Position numbers and translations under genes: made by a program. The notes under the pieces are model-generated. The model was not told the origin of the DNA. It saw only the letters and a program-made list of their open reading frames with translations, and made no database searches. Source: Prorocentrum cordatum (taxonomy: Eukaryota > Sar > Dinophyceae > Prorocentrales > Prorocentraceae). Taken from it: 64,000 nucleotides of DNA. Numbering within the stretch: position 1 is the first letter of the stretch; the number at the start of each line of letters is the position of its first letter. Of the stretch, positions 49,500-60,199 are shown piece by piece. The stretch is taken from contig CAUYUJ010000847.1 of NCBI GenBank assembly GCA_963575745.1, forward strand, positions 584,138 to 648,137, given 5' to 3'.

Positions 49500-50055
49500 G
49501 CGCCGACATTGGCTCGTAAGCTGCCCGCGTAAGCTCGCGCGCAAGCGCCCTGGTCTCCGATGTGGCGTGCCGCGCGGGCAGACCGCGTATGGTCGCTGCG
49601 TCATCTCGTTGAAGACCCGTTTTTGATCTTCGCTCACATGCCCGCCACGAGGCGAAACCGCCTGGGCACACGCCCTGAGAGCTCCCAGTTCCTGGCGGAT
49701 CGACTCCAGCATCCTCCCGGCCGTCCCCTGGGCATACCTTGAAAAAGAGTTTGTGCCTTCTCGCGGGCCCGCCCGAGGAGCCTCCCAGCCCCCCCGTCGG
49801 CTTGCCCCGTGAGCGTGCCAACCCTTCCGAATCCCCGACCACCCTCCCAACGTTCCCCGAGGGCTTGCCCCAAGGTCCCAGCTCTCCACGTGAGCAGCGG
49901 AAAAAAACGGGGTCGTCTGCGCCGACATCGGCGCGTAAGCTTCCTGCGTGAGGTAGCGCGCAAGCGCCCACGCTTCCAGCGTGGCGTACCGCGCGGGCAG
50001 CCCGCGTAAGCCACCGCGTAAGGTCGCTGTGTCATCTTGCGTAAGGCCCGTTTTT
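49500..50055. repeat. Two more copies of the GCGTAAG dispersed repeat
   Basis: 49500-49630 and 49915-50055 both contain 'gtcgtctgcgccgacat', 'cgtaagc', 'gcgcaagcgccc', 'gtggcgt.ccgcgcgggca' and 'gtcgctg.gtcat'. They match the intron at 24034-24212 and the copies at 44768 and 46305. Confidence 0.7.
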
Positions 50056-50350
50056 CTACTGGTCGCTCACATGCTGCCCCGTGATCCTTTGAGCTCTGGT
50101 CCCTCTGGCTGGCACGCGCGACAGCGGCGGCGGCGGCGACAGCGACGAGCTTTTGTGGCACGCGCCGGCGCGCGCGCCTTGGCACCGCGTGGAGCAGCGA
50201 GCGCCGGCGGGGGAGAGGCGGACGTTCGCCGGCTGCGGAGGCCAGCAGCTGCGTTGCATGTTGCCCCTCTGCGGCTCCTGTCTCCTGTGGGTGCCGTATC
50301 TCCAGCCGCGCCTCCTGCCGACTCGGCGTCTGGGAGGGAGAGAGAGGCCC

Positions 50351-50530
50351 AGACCCCCTCGCGCTGTGAGAAAAGACACGACGGGAGGTTCTTCGCCAGT
50401 TTCGGCCTCCGGGGGCCCTCGCCGTCCCTGGGAGCGCAAAAAAACAATTCAGGACGAAAAACCAGTCCGAGCGAAGGGGTCCAGACCTCTGGAGGTCGCC
50501 GTTGCAAAAAAAACGCGACGTCGGGGGTCT
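50351..50530 (+). repeat. Family C 180-bp element, copy 4 (clean terminal inverted repeats)
   Basis: Begins AGACCCCC and ends GGGGGTCT, exactly 180 bp. Shares 'tttcggcctccgggggccc' and 'aaggggtccagacct' with the other copies. It has no coding capacity and looks like a MITE. Confidence 0.75.
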
Positions 50531-50779
50531 GGGGAGCCAGAGAGAGAGGGGAGAGAGAGACAGACAAACAGACACCGGGACAGAGACAGAGTCAGAGACA
50601 GATGCAGGCAGGCAGACATGCATTGCTACATGGCTTCCTGTATACCAGAACCGTTATCAGCCTCGTCTCGATTGCATGTTGTGAGTATTTTGTAACGTGA
50701 GGGAATTCTTTTGAGAACTCAACTCACGTCATCCTGACCCCCAACGCGCGATAGAATGGGCCCTCCAACCGCCACCATG

Positions 50780-51370
50780 TTCCGTGTCCAGGAAATGATG
50801 GAAATCCACCGACGAACTCCAAACCGGCGCCCTCGCGTGGGACATCCTCAGAAAATCAGCTCCCCGAGGCCTCAGAGGCTGCGGGAAGTCCAGCGACGAT
50901 TTCCAAACCGGCGCTCGCGTGGAACATCCTCAGAAAACCGACCCCCGACCCTCCCCAAGGAGGCTCTCAGACACGCGCCAGGGCGCACCAGGCGTGTCCC
51001 CGTCCGGGGCTCTCGCCTTAGACATCCTCCCAAAGTCGGCCCCAGGCGCGCGCGAAAGACGGCCCCACAGCGCCCCCGGGACCACTTCCGGAGATCTGCC
51101 GACGCGCGCCAGGGCGCGCCAGGGCACACCGGGCGCGTCCCAGTCCGGGGCTCCAGCTTCGACCCCCGGCGCGCGAGAAAGTTAAGCCCCACCGCGAACC
51201 CATGGACTATTTCCAGGGATCTGCCAGCGCGCTGCCCGGCGCGCCAGGGCGCATAGGGCGTTTCCCAGTATGGGATCTCGCCCGAGACATCCTCGTAAAA
51301 GTCGACCCGTGCGTGGCCCAATCGGGGGCTCCCGCTCGAGACACCCTCGCAAAGTCGCTAAATTTTCCCC
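50780..51370 (+). repeat. Degenerate tandem repeat ('gacatcctc..aaa')
   Basis: The string recurs near 50842, 50921, 51020, 51286 and 51342, alternating with 'gcgcgccagggcgca' blocks. A GGA run follows at 51395-51430. Confidence 0.6.
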
Positions 51371-52250
51371 CGAGGGAGGCCCCCGAGGACGATGAGGAGG
51401 AGGAGGAGGAGGAGGAGGAGGAGGAGGAGGACCAGTGCAAACACAAGATTCATCAACGATGTTGGAATACACCCTCCCTCCAAGCTCCATTTTCATAGGC
51501 CCCTACAAAGTTTCATTCTCACTGAGGGAAGTGTCCTGTAGTGGGACAGCCGTGTGAAAATCCTCAAGCGTGCCAAAACACCGCTCTCAGAATTTCACCA
51601 CTACGAGTCAACACAACGATTGCGTCTTGACGACCCGATCCGTGCCAGAACACCTCTCTTGGGACTTCAACATCGCGAATCCATGTAATGGTTGCGCCCT
51701 GACAGCCCTGAATCGTTCCAAAACGCCGTTTGGGGTAAGTTAACCATGAGAATCAGTGGAACACTTGCAAAGATTTAACTTTAAACAAATGCGCGCGGCG
51801 CTAAGGCGAGCGCCACATTTTGAAAACCAACCGCCCTCAATCCGTGAAGCGATTGCAAATTCTTAAAACGAACGTGCGCAGCGCTAAGGCGACTGCCAAT
51901 TGTTCGGGGAGGAGGAGGAGGAGGAGGAAGAAGAGGAGGAGGAGGAGGAGGAGGAGGAGAAGGAGGGGAGCAGGAGGAGGAGGAGGAGGAGGAGGAGGAG
52001 TTGGAGGAGGAGGAGGAGGAGAAGGAGGAGGAGGAGAAGGAGGAGCAGAAGGAGGAGGAGGAGGAGGAGGAGAGTTGGAGAAGGCGGAGGAGGAGGGGGG
52101 GAGCACTTTCACTCTCCTGATCCTCACCCTCGCGAGATTCTCCCTCCTGATCCCCACCCTCCTCATCCTCACCCGCTGCACCACCGCCTCCGGCTCATTC
52201 TCCTCTCGCCCACAAGCACACGCCATTTTCATTTATACAGAACCCGCCCA
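51370..52250. other. No gene recognised; GGA arrays
   Basis: GGA/AGG microsatellites at about 51395-51430 and 51905-52100 with unassigned sequence between. Poly-Glu and poly-Arg frames are repeat translations. Confidence 0.6.
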
Positions 52251-52282
52251 CGCTCAACCGCAGAGCCGCCGGCTAGTATTCT

Positions 52283-53244
52283 GGCTGAAGTCACCTCGCG
52301 GTGACTTGCTCTTCCAGCAGCACGATCCGCGCAGAGAGTTCCCCGTTCATGCCGTCGCCTGTGCTCCTGAGCTCGCTCGCGCTGAACTGGAGCCAGGCTG
52401 CGTGGTGGCTCGCCGCTCGGCATGCGCCGGAGGTCATCGGGGTCTGGGGCATCGCTGGGACGCGATGCGTCTCGGCGCTGGGCGGGGCCGTGGGTGCTGC
52501 CTGCTCGTGGGGCTGGGCAGCCCTGCAGGCGTTGGGCTTCTGCTTCGGCTTCGGGGCGGCGTTCGCCCGGGAGCAGCAGGGAGCCGGCGACACGCGGCGG
52601 CTGCGCCTGCCGCGGAGCCGTCCGCGGGGCGGTTCTCGCGAGGTGGCGCCTGAGGGTCCGAGCTGCATCGGCGCGTCCCTGCCAGAGGGCTCGGCGGGCC
52701 GAGGGTGCACGCCGACGCGAGCTCGCAAGTGCGTCGACCGTTCAGGAGTTCGGGCTGCCAGCGATGGCGCTGGCTGGTGGTGCTGGCGGCGCGTCAGTCG
52801 GAGCTGCCCCATCTGTCCCACGGTCAGAGGAGCGCGGCGCGGTGCTCTGCTTCGGCCAGGTGCGAGGGCAGGATGGCGCCCTCGGGCTGGCGAGGTGCCC
52901 ACTGCCCGTCCCATCGGACGGGATGCTGGTGGCAGCCACGCCAGCGGGAGCGGCTGCACCCCTAGGCCCCGCCCCCTGGCTGCGGGACCAGGCGCGGCCG
53001 CGGCGGCACGAGGGGCCGTCGCGGATCTGGGCTTGGTGGCGGTGAGCGCGCCCGACGGCGCGACGACGGCGTGGACGGCAACGGCGCCACTCGACCTGGT
53101 CACGATGCCGCAGGAGACGCGAGCCATTCGGGGGCAGCGGCAAGTCGGAGCTGGAGCCGAGTCCCCGTCCAGAGACGAGAAGGAAAACAAGGGGGAATCA
53201 TAAAAACAGAAATAAAGGAGAATTCCAGCTACGACGATTCCACG

Positions 53245-53280
<36 letters not shown>

Positions 53281-54230
53281 TCGGGCTTGCCCACCGACCC
53301 GCAGCGGCTACTCGCAGCGGAAGGACCCGAGGGCCCGAATGGCGGAGAACGAGCGGGCGAACCCTGCCCCAGGCTGCAAGCTGGAGACTGAGAGGTCCAA
53401 GGCGAGGGACGACCCGGTAGCCTTCGCGGCCAAGCGCCCCGGGGCCATCTCACTACTTCCTGGCTCTGGCGCACCGCCAGCTGGACCACGGGTGCCGAGG
53501 ACGAGGTGCCGCGTCGGGCGTCGGCCCCCGCGGGGGCGCAGGCTCCCACAGGCCCCCCCCGAGCTGCAGGACCTCCGCGAGGTGCAGGCGATCGCGCTGG
53601 CCACGAGCCTGGGCAACCTGGACGGCCTGGCCGCCGCGATGGACGCGCTGGTCCAGAGGATCATCGCCACCCAGCGCGCGAGAAGCCAGGGCGGCACCTG
53701 GGGCGACGTCGAGACGGTGGAGCTGCTGACGGGCGCGAAGGAGGGAGCCGCCGCGGGGGGGGGGCTCCGGAAGCACACCACGCGACGAAGTGGAGGGGGG
53801 CGCGGCAGAGGTGACTGCGCCGCGGTGGTTCGGTGGTTCGGATGTGAGCTCGGCCGCTGCCGTGGTCGGTCTTGGCGACTGGCTGCGCTCTGCAGGCGGC
53901 CCGTCGGGGACGCCGCCTCGTTCTGGACATCTCGGGCGGCCTCGCGCGGAGGAGCCGGACAAGTCTTCGCCGGTGGTGTCTCCAGTTCAGCTGCTGCGTC
54001 GTCGCGGCGCCGAGCTCGCAGAACGCGGGCGCAAGCATGGGGGCGCGGTTTCGGTTTGGGGCGACGTGCGCACCGCTGCGTTCAACGCGCGCTCCGGGGC
54101 CGAGGCCGACTATAAAACATGGTGCCGGGGCAAGCTCAGCGGCGCGCGCAGGGCGCTGGGCGCCCCCCGCTTCGTCGAGGCCGAGTTGGCTCGGCCCGAG
54201 GCGGCGACAAGCCAAGAGGTCCGACGTTAA
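52283..54230 (+). pseudogene. Relic of a dinoflagellate polyprotein or host gene, frameshifted
   Basis: No single frame covers it. 52350-52590 encodes a Trp/Ala-rich hydrophobic stretch (WAALQALGFCFGFGAAFA), perhaps a membrane segment. Another frame at about 52760-53040 reads VLCFGQVRGQDGALGLARC. 53400-53750 reads DDPVAFAAKRPGAIS, then shifts frame at about 53450 (YFLALAHRQLDHG), then returns (PPELQDLREVQAIALATSL and ALVQRIIATQRARSQGGTW). I recall a similar DPVAFAA..PGA...LRDVKEVQTL...AL..R..AIQ.AK..GGSW arrangement in dinoflagellate retroelement-like proteins but cannot name the family. A CAG run (53240-53280) interrupts it. Confidence 0.45.
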
Positions 54231-54429
54231 CAAGCCGACGAGGTGCGTCGCGGAGCCCCTCGGTGAGCGCGGCGGCGTACCCGACAGCGCCGCCATCGTG
54301 GACCTGGCGGGCGCGCTGGACGAGCACTTCCCTGGCCTTGCTGACCAAGTACGTCATCCACGCTCGTTGCTCCTGAGTGCGGGCCAGCGCCCTGCCAGGC
54401 TGAAGAGACCCCACACGTTGACGGGCCTA

Positions 54430-55068
54430 CTAACCCTCGGCTCGCGGCGTGCAACGTCGCCGCGGGCCAGTCCTGGCCCCGCCATCGCCGCCGCTGCTGC
54501 AGCTCGTGCACGGATGGTCCTGCAGGTCTTCGACAGTGTCTTCCGCCTCGAGCACCGCCACCATCGCCTGCTGGGCGTCGGCTCTGGCTCGCTCGAGGTG
54601 CCTCTCAGCCTGAAGGAGCCGAGAAGGGGGACTTCCAACCTGCTGTGATGCTGCCAGCTCCTGCTGCGCTGGCTGAGCCAATCATGCTGTTGCCATGGCT
54701 CTCTTCTGTAACAATTTGTCTCGACGGGACTGGTTGAGGCAACCTGACATCTCGCGGAACTTATCGTCTGGCAATTCCATTAAGTTGGCCACCTCTTGAT
54801 CCGACAGGGGTTGCCTGGACCACGCGCCCCCAACGGGAGGAGGATCACGCACAGCAGGGGCAGGAGGTTTCTCAGCCGCTCACCCTTAGCGCCTGGACAC
54901 TCGGGACTGGATGCCAAGACTGGTGACCCCGGCCGAACGGGCAGCTCGCCGTAAGTTCAGTGCCGCGGAAAGTTTGGGGCGCTCGAGCGTGCCCCCCCTG
55001 CCCCCCCCCAATGCGCCAAAACTCAAAAATTAGAAGCCACTCTGCAATTTGAGCCAAAATGGTTACGG
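54430..55068 (-). pseudogene. Minus-strand processed-gene relic headed by a spliced-leader-like sequence
   Basis: On the minus strand, 55068 to 55048 matches the 21-nt dinoflagellate spliced leader at 19 positions. Downstream lies an open frame to 54872. A second stretch at about 54830-54690 encodes WSRQPLSDQEVANLMELPDD and LNQSRRDKLLQKRAM, then stop. At about 54680-54500 a charged coiled coil follows (LLQAERHLERARADAQQAMV, LEAEDTVEDLQ). Frames differ between pieces, so it is decayed or has unrecognised introns. Function unknown. Confidence 0.45.
55048..55068 (-). other. DinoSL relic
   Basis: The plus strand reads TTGAGCCAAAATGGTTACGG at 55049-55068. On the minus strand this is the leader with one internal change (G to A) and its last G also A. 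Confidence 0.65.
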
Positions 55069-55189
55069 ATCAGTGATCCTCCACCCGCTGCGCCCCCCAG
55101 CGTGCACGAATTGCAAGGGCAGAGCCTGGTCAGGATTGTATTAAAAATCAGGCAGGTACCACTGTGCCGCTCCTTCGTGCCGTAACTTC

Positions 55190-55438
55190 ATGCCCGAAGG
55201 ATGGACGCCGTCCTGCTTCAGGTGCCAGAAGAGCACATGGGACGGCCAGTGGCGGGGTCTTGCCTCGCTCAATGCGGGCAAGGGCTTCGTGTGCAGATTT
55301 TGTTGGCTCGAGGAATGCACGGAGGCAGACCTGCCCAAGTGGCAGCGCTGGTTCACGCACCGACAGAACATGTACGGTCGTGCATTTCCCCCCAACCCCT
55401 CCGAATGGAGGCTCCAAGCTTGCCCCGCCGCACTTTAA
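55190..55438 (+). CDS. Small Cys-rich protein or exon, unknown function
   Basis: 82 codons from ATG 55190: MPEGWTPSCFRCQKSTWDG, then CRFCWLEECTEADLPKWQRW, ending QACPAAL. Two C-x2-C pairs 22 residues apart could bind zinc. Trp-rich. The ATG is the first in frame. No neighbour supports a function; it may be an exon of a larger gene or part of a retroelement ORF. Confidence 0.35.
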   Translation: MPEGWTPSCFRCQKSTWDGQWRGLASLNAGKGFVCRFCWLEECTEADLPKWQRWFTHRQNMYGRAFPPNPSEWRLQACPAAL

Positions 55439-55439
55439 G

Positions 55440-55970
55440 GCCTGGCGCGGCTCGGCGCTCCACCCTTTTGGGGGGTGTGCCCTCCTGGATATTCCAGGCC
55501 TGCCGTGCTTGCGGCGCGGGTCTCTTTTTCTGTTCTGATCCCGTCGGTGCTCGGCACTTTCGGGGGGCTCCTCTCTTTTCTGGGATATTCGCGGGCGCGG
55601 CCTGGCTGCACGTGTCTGTGCCCCTCCCCGTGGTGGTCCCTCGGGGTTCGGTGGACTTTTCGTTGTTGGCTTGTTTGGTCTATGGCCTTTCACTGCTGCG
55701 CGATCGCGCGGTGCGTCAGGCTTGAGTCCTGGTAACTTGTACAGAACATTGCGTGGCCACGGGGGCATGGCCCTAACTGTGGTCCTGGAGCATTGCGTTT
55801 TTAGAACGGCTGCTATGTGTTTCTTTGGAACACGGGGTGTGGGCGCAGGCCTCACCCAGCACAGCCCGTTTTACTTGCCCCTCACGGGGCTCTTTGGTTG
55901 TGGATGTCCAAAGCTGGCAGGTCCCGCATTGCCAGTTGCTAGCACTATGCGGTGGGCCCGTGGAGGTCAA
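55440..55970. other. No gene recognised
   Basis: Overlapping frames of biased composition; no domain seen. Confidence 0.4.
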
Positions 55971-55971
55971 A

Positions 55972-56015
55972 AAATCCTCCTCCTCCTCCTCCTCCTCCTC
56001 CTCCTCCTCCTCCTC

Positions 56016-56050
<35 letters not shown>
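55972..56050. repeat. (TCC)n then (TGC)n compound microsatellite
   Basis: TCC from 55974 switches to TGC near 56020. Confidence 0.95.
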
Positions 56051-56264
56051 CCTCCTCCCCCTGATCCTCCTCTTCTAGAGGGGAGGGAGGGGGGCGGAGG
56101 GCAGCCCCCCGTACCAGGGCGCGTTTCGCTTCCCTCTCTCCCCTCCCTCCCCCCAGGCAGCTCGAGGAGCGGCGCGAGAAGTTCGGCGAGCGCCGGCGGT
56201 GGCACGAGGCACGGGAGACTCTCAGACTCCACCTCCAATTGAAGGATGGGCAGAGAGCACCAGC

Positions 56265-56430
56265 GAGGAGGGGGAGGAGGAGGGGGAGGAGGAGGAGGAG
56301 GAGGAGGAGGAGGAGGAGGAGAAGGAGGAAGAGGAGAGGAGGAGGAGAGGAAGAGAAAGAGGAGGAGGAGGGAGGAGAGGAGGAGGAGAGGAGGAGGAGA
56401 AGAGGAGGGAGGAGGAGAGGAAGGAGGCTG
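56265..56430. repeat. (GGA)n tract
   Basis: Purine-only GGA/GAGGA repeats. Confidence 0.95.
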
Positions 56431-56454
56431 GGGGACGAGGGCAGAGGACGACGG

Positions 56455-56472
56455 CGAGGACGACGACAACAA

Positions 56473-56512
<40 letters not shown>

Positions 56513-56576
56513 CACGACGACCACGACGAACACGACGACCACGACGACCACGACGACCACGACGACCACGACGACC

Positions 56577-56611
<35 letters not shown>

Positions 56612-56770
56612 AACGACGACCACGACGACCACGACGACCACGACGAGGACCACGACGACGACGACGACGACCACGACGACGACGACGACGACGACGACCA
56701 CGACGACCACGACGACCACGACGACCACGACGACCACGACGACCACGACGACGACCACGACGACGACGAA

Positions 56771-56830
<60 letters not shown>

Positions 56831-56935
56831 AATGACGATGACGATGACGATGCCGATGACGATGCCGATGACGATGACGATGACGATGACGACGACGATA
56901 ACGACGACCATAACGACGACTATAACGATGACGAG
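56455..56935. repeat. ~480-bp GAC array with higher-order 'gaccac' blocks
   Basis: Almost pure (ACG)n. Between about 56510 and 56760 units alternate GACGACCAC in blocks. Near 56830-56890 the unit drifts to GATGAC. Its frames encode poly-Asp, poly-Thr, poly-Arg and, on the other strand, poly-Val, poly-Ser and poly-Arg; I do not regard them as genes. Confidence 0.95.
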
Positions 56936-57047
56936 GACAAAGGCGAGGACGGAGAGGAGCAGGGCCCGCAGGCACTGGGAACTCCAGAGGCGCCAGAGGA
57001 GGCGTTTTCGGAGCGGCGCCGGCGGCCGCGGAGACGCGGTCCAGAGA

Positions 57048-57322
57048 CGGAGGAGGAGGAGGAGGAGGAGGAGGAGGAGGAGGAGCAGGAGGAGCAGGAG
57101 GAGGACGACGAGGAGGGGAAAGAGGAGGGGGAGGAGGAGTGTATTGTAGCATTGGTGCCCTTGAGGGTGGACGTAGCATCGTTGATGTCGGGTGGGGCTC
57201 GTGGGCCCGTAAGTCTCACCTTCTGATGGTTCTGGCGCGCGCACAAGATGACGCACTCTATAAAAGAAGCGGAGGAGGAGGAGGAGGAGGAGGAGGAGGA
57301 GGAGGAGCAGAAGCAGGAGCAG

Positions 57323-57355
<33 letters not shown>

Positions 57356-57385
57356 CAGGAGGAGGAGGAGGAGGGCGAGCTGTGC
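57048..57385. repeat. (GGA)n arrays flanking a short spacer
   Basis: GGA/GAG at 57049-57140 and 57270-57375. Confidence 0.9.
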
Positions 57386-58219
57386 GTCTCCCGCTGCCTA
57401 CGCGTGTCATCTGGGAGCTCGCTCCCCCAGGCCGCGTTGGCCGCCTGGGAGACGGGGGGGGGGTAGGGCTGCGTCCCGAGGAGACTCCACTGCCCGTAGC
57501 CTCGAGGCCTCGAGGAGGAGGGGAAGGCTCGACCCCAAAAGGACAGCAACTAACCAACATAGCAAAACAACACAAAACCTGCAGGCGTGACTCCCGCGCC
57601 GCGCACGGCGCGGCCCTCTCGTGGCGCGCGCGCGCGCCCCCTCGCCCGGGGTCTGCTCCCCCGCCGCCGTCCAGCCACGGGGCCGTCGATACTTTGCGCT
57701 TCCTCGGAGCCTGGCGGCCGCTCTTCGAGGCCTGGGGCCCGGGCCAGGGGCGCAACGCAGGGCGGGATAGGCCCAGGGGCAGAGGTAGGGGCGGGAGGAA
57801 ACTCCACCCCGACCCCCATAGTTGGCGCTTGCTGGAAGGGCCCTGGGCGTTCACTGCACGGCCCTGCCCTGTTCGATTCCTCCCTAGGGTGCGCTTACGA
57901 AACGCCTTTGCTCGTCGGGGTGTTTCTTATGGGGGTGGTTTTCTGGCTCTTTAGACGGGAGAGGGGGGGGGAAGGGGCCCGAGGTTCGAGGTTCGAGGTT
58001 CTCGGACGGTTTCGTCGCTCCGCGGCGGCCTTCCGGCCTCGAAGTGCCTCCCAGCGGCGACGCCTCGCCCCGGAGCGCTCGGGGGGGGCCAGGATCGTCC
58101 CGAACGGCCGCCGGGGGGCCGAGCTATGGCCCGAAAACCAAGGGGCAACGATCGGGGGGGGAAGGCTCAGCGGGGGGGGGGCGCATCGACCCCCGATCGT
58201 CCACAGATCGCCGCTGTCG
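57386..58219. other. No gene recognised
   Basis: GC-rich with poly-G stretches; no domain, no clear exon. Confidence 0.4.
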
Positions 58220-58418
58220 AAGGAGAGAAAGCGATGTAAGCATCAACTTTCGACGGTCCGCGCGGATTTCTTGGACCTGCGCTGGAGCCTCATGGCTGCG
58301 CCTCTGTCACCGCCACTGGCGCGCTCCGCGCGCCAGGGAGGGGGGGTCCGCAGCAGATCCAAGAAATCCGCACGGGCCTTCGAAAGTTTCTGTTTATGCC
58401 GTTTTCTTGTTCCTCTAA
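58220..58418 (+). repeat. Introner-like hairpin element A13
   Basis: Outer 'aggagagaaagcgatgtaag' and 'tttatgccgttttcttgttc'. Arms 'gcgcggatttcttggacc' and 'gatccaagaaatccgc'. Inner 'ctggcgcgctccgcgcgcca'. Confidence 0.8.
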
Positions 58419-59860
58419 GCAAGGGGCTTGATGGCCCACCCCGCCCAGACACGTGCGTAGTCGCTCTCGGGGGCCTACCCCCGCTCTATCGGCGACACGT
58501 CGCCGATTCCGGGTCGTGGTGTCCCCCCTCGGAGCCAATCCAATCCCCCCACGTCGATCTCCCCGCTGGGCCGCAGTTCCGACAGCCCCAGGCGACCCGT
58601 GCTCCGGGTCGCCCCATGGTGGGGGGGAGGGGCGCGAGGGGGGCCGCGCGGCAAGAGTCGCGGCCTGGGTCGCCGAGTTGCCTTCCACCCCCGGGGGGCG
58701 GCGCGAGGACGCGCAGAGGGCGCAGAGGCAAGACGCGTCACGCAGCGTGGGGCTCGGAGCGCGAAGTTGTGTGACACGGGGTGCTGGCTCGTTGCTCGCG
58801 CTTCAGTTCACGTCGAGTTGAGCTGCCTCCTCAGCTTTTTGGCCGCTGCACGTTGGGATTTACAGCTCCTCCTTCACACCATGGTTTGTTGCATTGACAG
58901 CGCGCACGTTTCGTACACTGTGATTTCGACAACGTCCGGTCGCAATTCGCGCTTCTATCTGTTGCCCGCGCTTGAAGACCCCCTGCGCCGCCGACTTAAG
59001 AATAGAGATGTATGCTTCATCGAGTCCGACATTACCTCCCCGAGCCTTGGCGGCCCCCAGTCCGTCGGATGGGTAGTGACACCACGGGCAGCTTTGGTGT
59101 AGACGTGCGCGCGCAGCAAGAGAGCGAAGGTGTCTCCGAGGAGCGGGCATGTTCGGAACCGTTACATAGTCGTCGCCCAAGTCGTCAGCTACGCCTCCTA
59201 CAGGTCAGACGCCCACGGGGGCTAAGCTCGAGCATAGCTATGGCTGTCTAATGCTGTCTACATCGCGCAGAGAGAGCACCTGGACGCCCTGGGGTCTCAG
59301 GGTTGGGTTTCTTGTGGAAGGTTTCTTGTGGTCGAGCTCATCCTGTAGTTCTGGCTGCGCCAAGGCATTGCGCAGCGTCCGCGCGGCGCTTTCTCCCGTT
59401 CCTGCTGCCGTCGCCTCCCCCTCTCTGCGAGGGCTAGAGCTGGGAAGATAAGAGGAGGACATCAAGCGTTGCTCAGGTTCAGGTCCGCCCCGATTCCTAA
59501 CCGCTGGACGGCCCTGGAGATCCCCAGAGGCCCCCAGAGGCATCTGGAGGCCTCCGGAGGCGTGGAAAGCGCTTCAAGCAGAACAAGATCTCACCAAACA
59601 ATCCCTCCTCGACGCTCGAGCGTTGGAAAGCGCGTCGAGGTCCCTCCTCGACGCTCGAGCGCCGAGGCCCAGAGTCGGCATCGGGCGCTCTGCGTATGGT
59701 GGCCGCCCTCCGCCCGGGCGCCGCAGGCCCGGGCGGCGGAGTGGGCGGCGGCCCGGCGGCAGCTCGAGGCGAAGAGGCCCTCGCCGCAACCCGCGGGACG
59801 GTGGCGGCCCTCGCTCTCGGGAGTTCCTTCCTCCTTCTCCCGCAGGAGGCAGCCACCCCC
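58419..59860. other. No gene recognised
   Basis: GC-rich, no identifiable domain. The sequence near 59560-59660 contains a ~60-bp direct repeat ('ccctcctcgacgctcgagcg' twice). Confidence 0.4.
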
Positions 59861-59869
59861 GCCTCCATC

Positions 59870-60195
59870 CTCCCTCTCCTCCTCCTCCTCCTCCTCCTCC
59901 TCCTCCTCCTCCTCATTCTCCTCCTCCTCCTCCTCCTCCTCCTCCTCCCTCCTCCTCCTCCTCCCCTCCTCCTCCTCCTCCTCCTCCTCCTCCTCCTCCT
60001 CCTCCTCCTCCTCCTCCTCCTCCTCCTCTTCCTCCTCCTCCTTCTCTTCCTGCTGCTCCTCCTCCTCCTCCTCCTCCTTCTCCTCCGCGCCGCCTCATCC
60101 TCCTCTTTCTCCTCCTCCTCCTCCTCCTCCTCCTCCTCCTCCTCCTCCTCCTCCTCCTCCTCCTCCTCCTCCTCCTCCTCCTCCTCCTCCTCCTA
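59870..60195. repeat. (CTC)n array, left of LINE 3
   Basis: About 320 bp of CTC/TCC with few interruptions. The array at the window end (63978-64000) is the same repeat. Confidence 0.95.
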
Positions 60196-60199
60196 TTTC

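Noticed and set aside
56199-57256. Long frames of poly-Thr, poly-Asp and poly-Val on both strands
   Set aside because: Translations of the GAC and GGA arrays, open in all frames, with no non-repeat domain.
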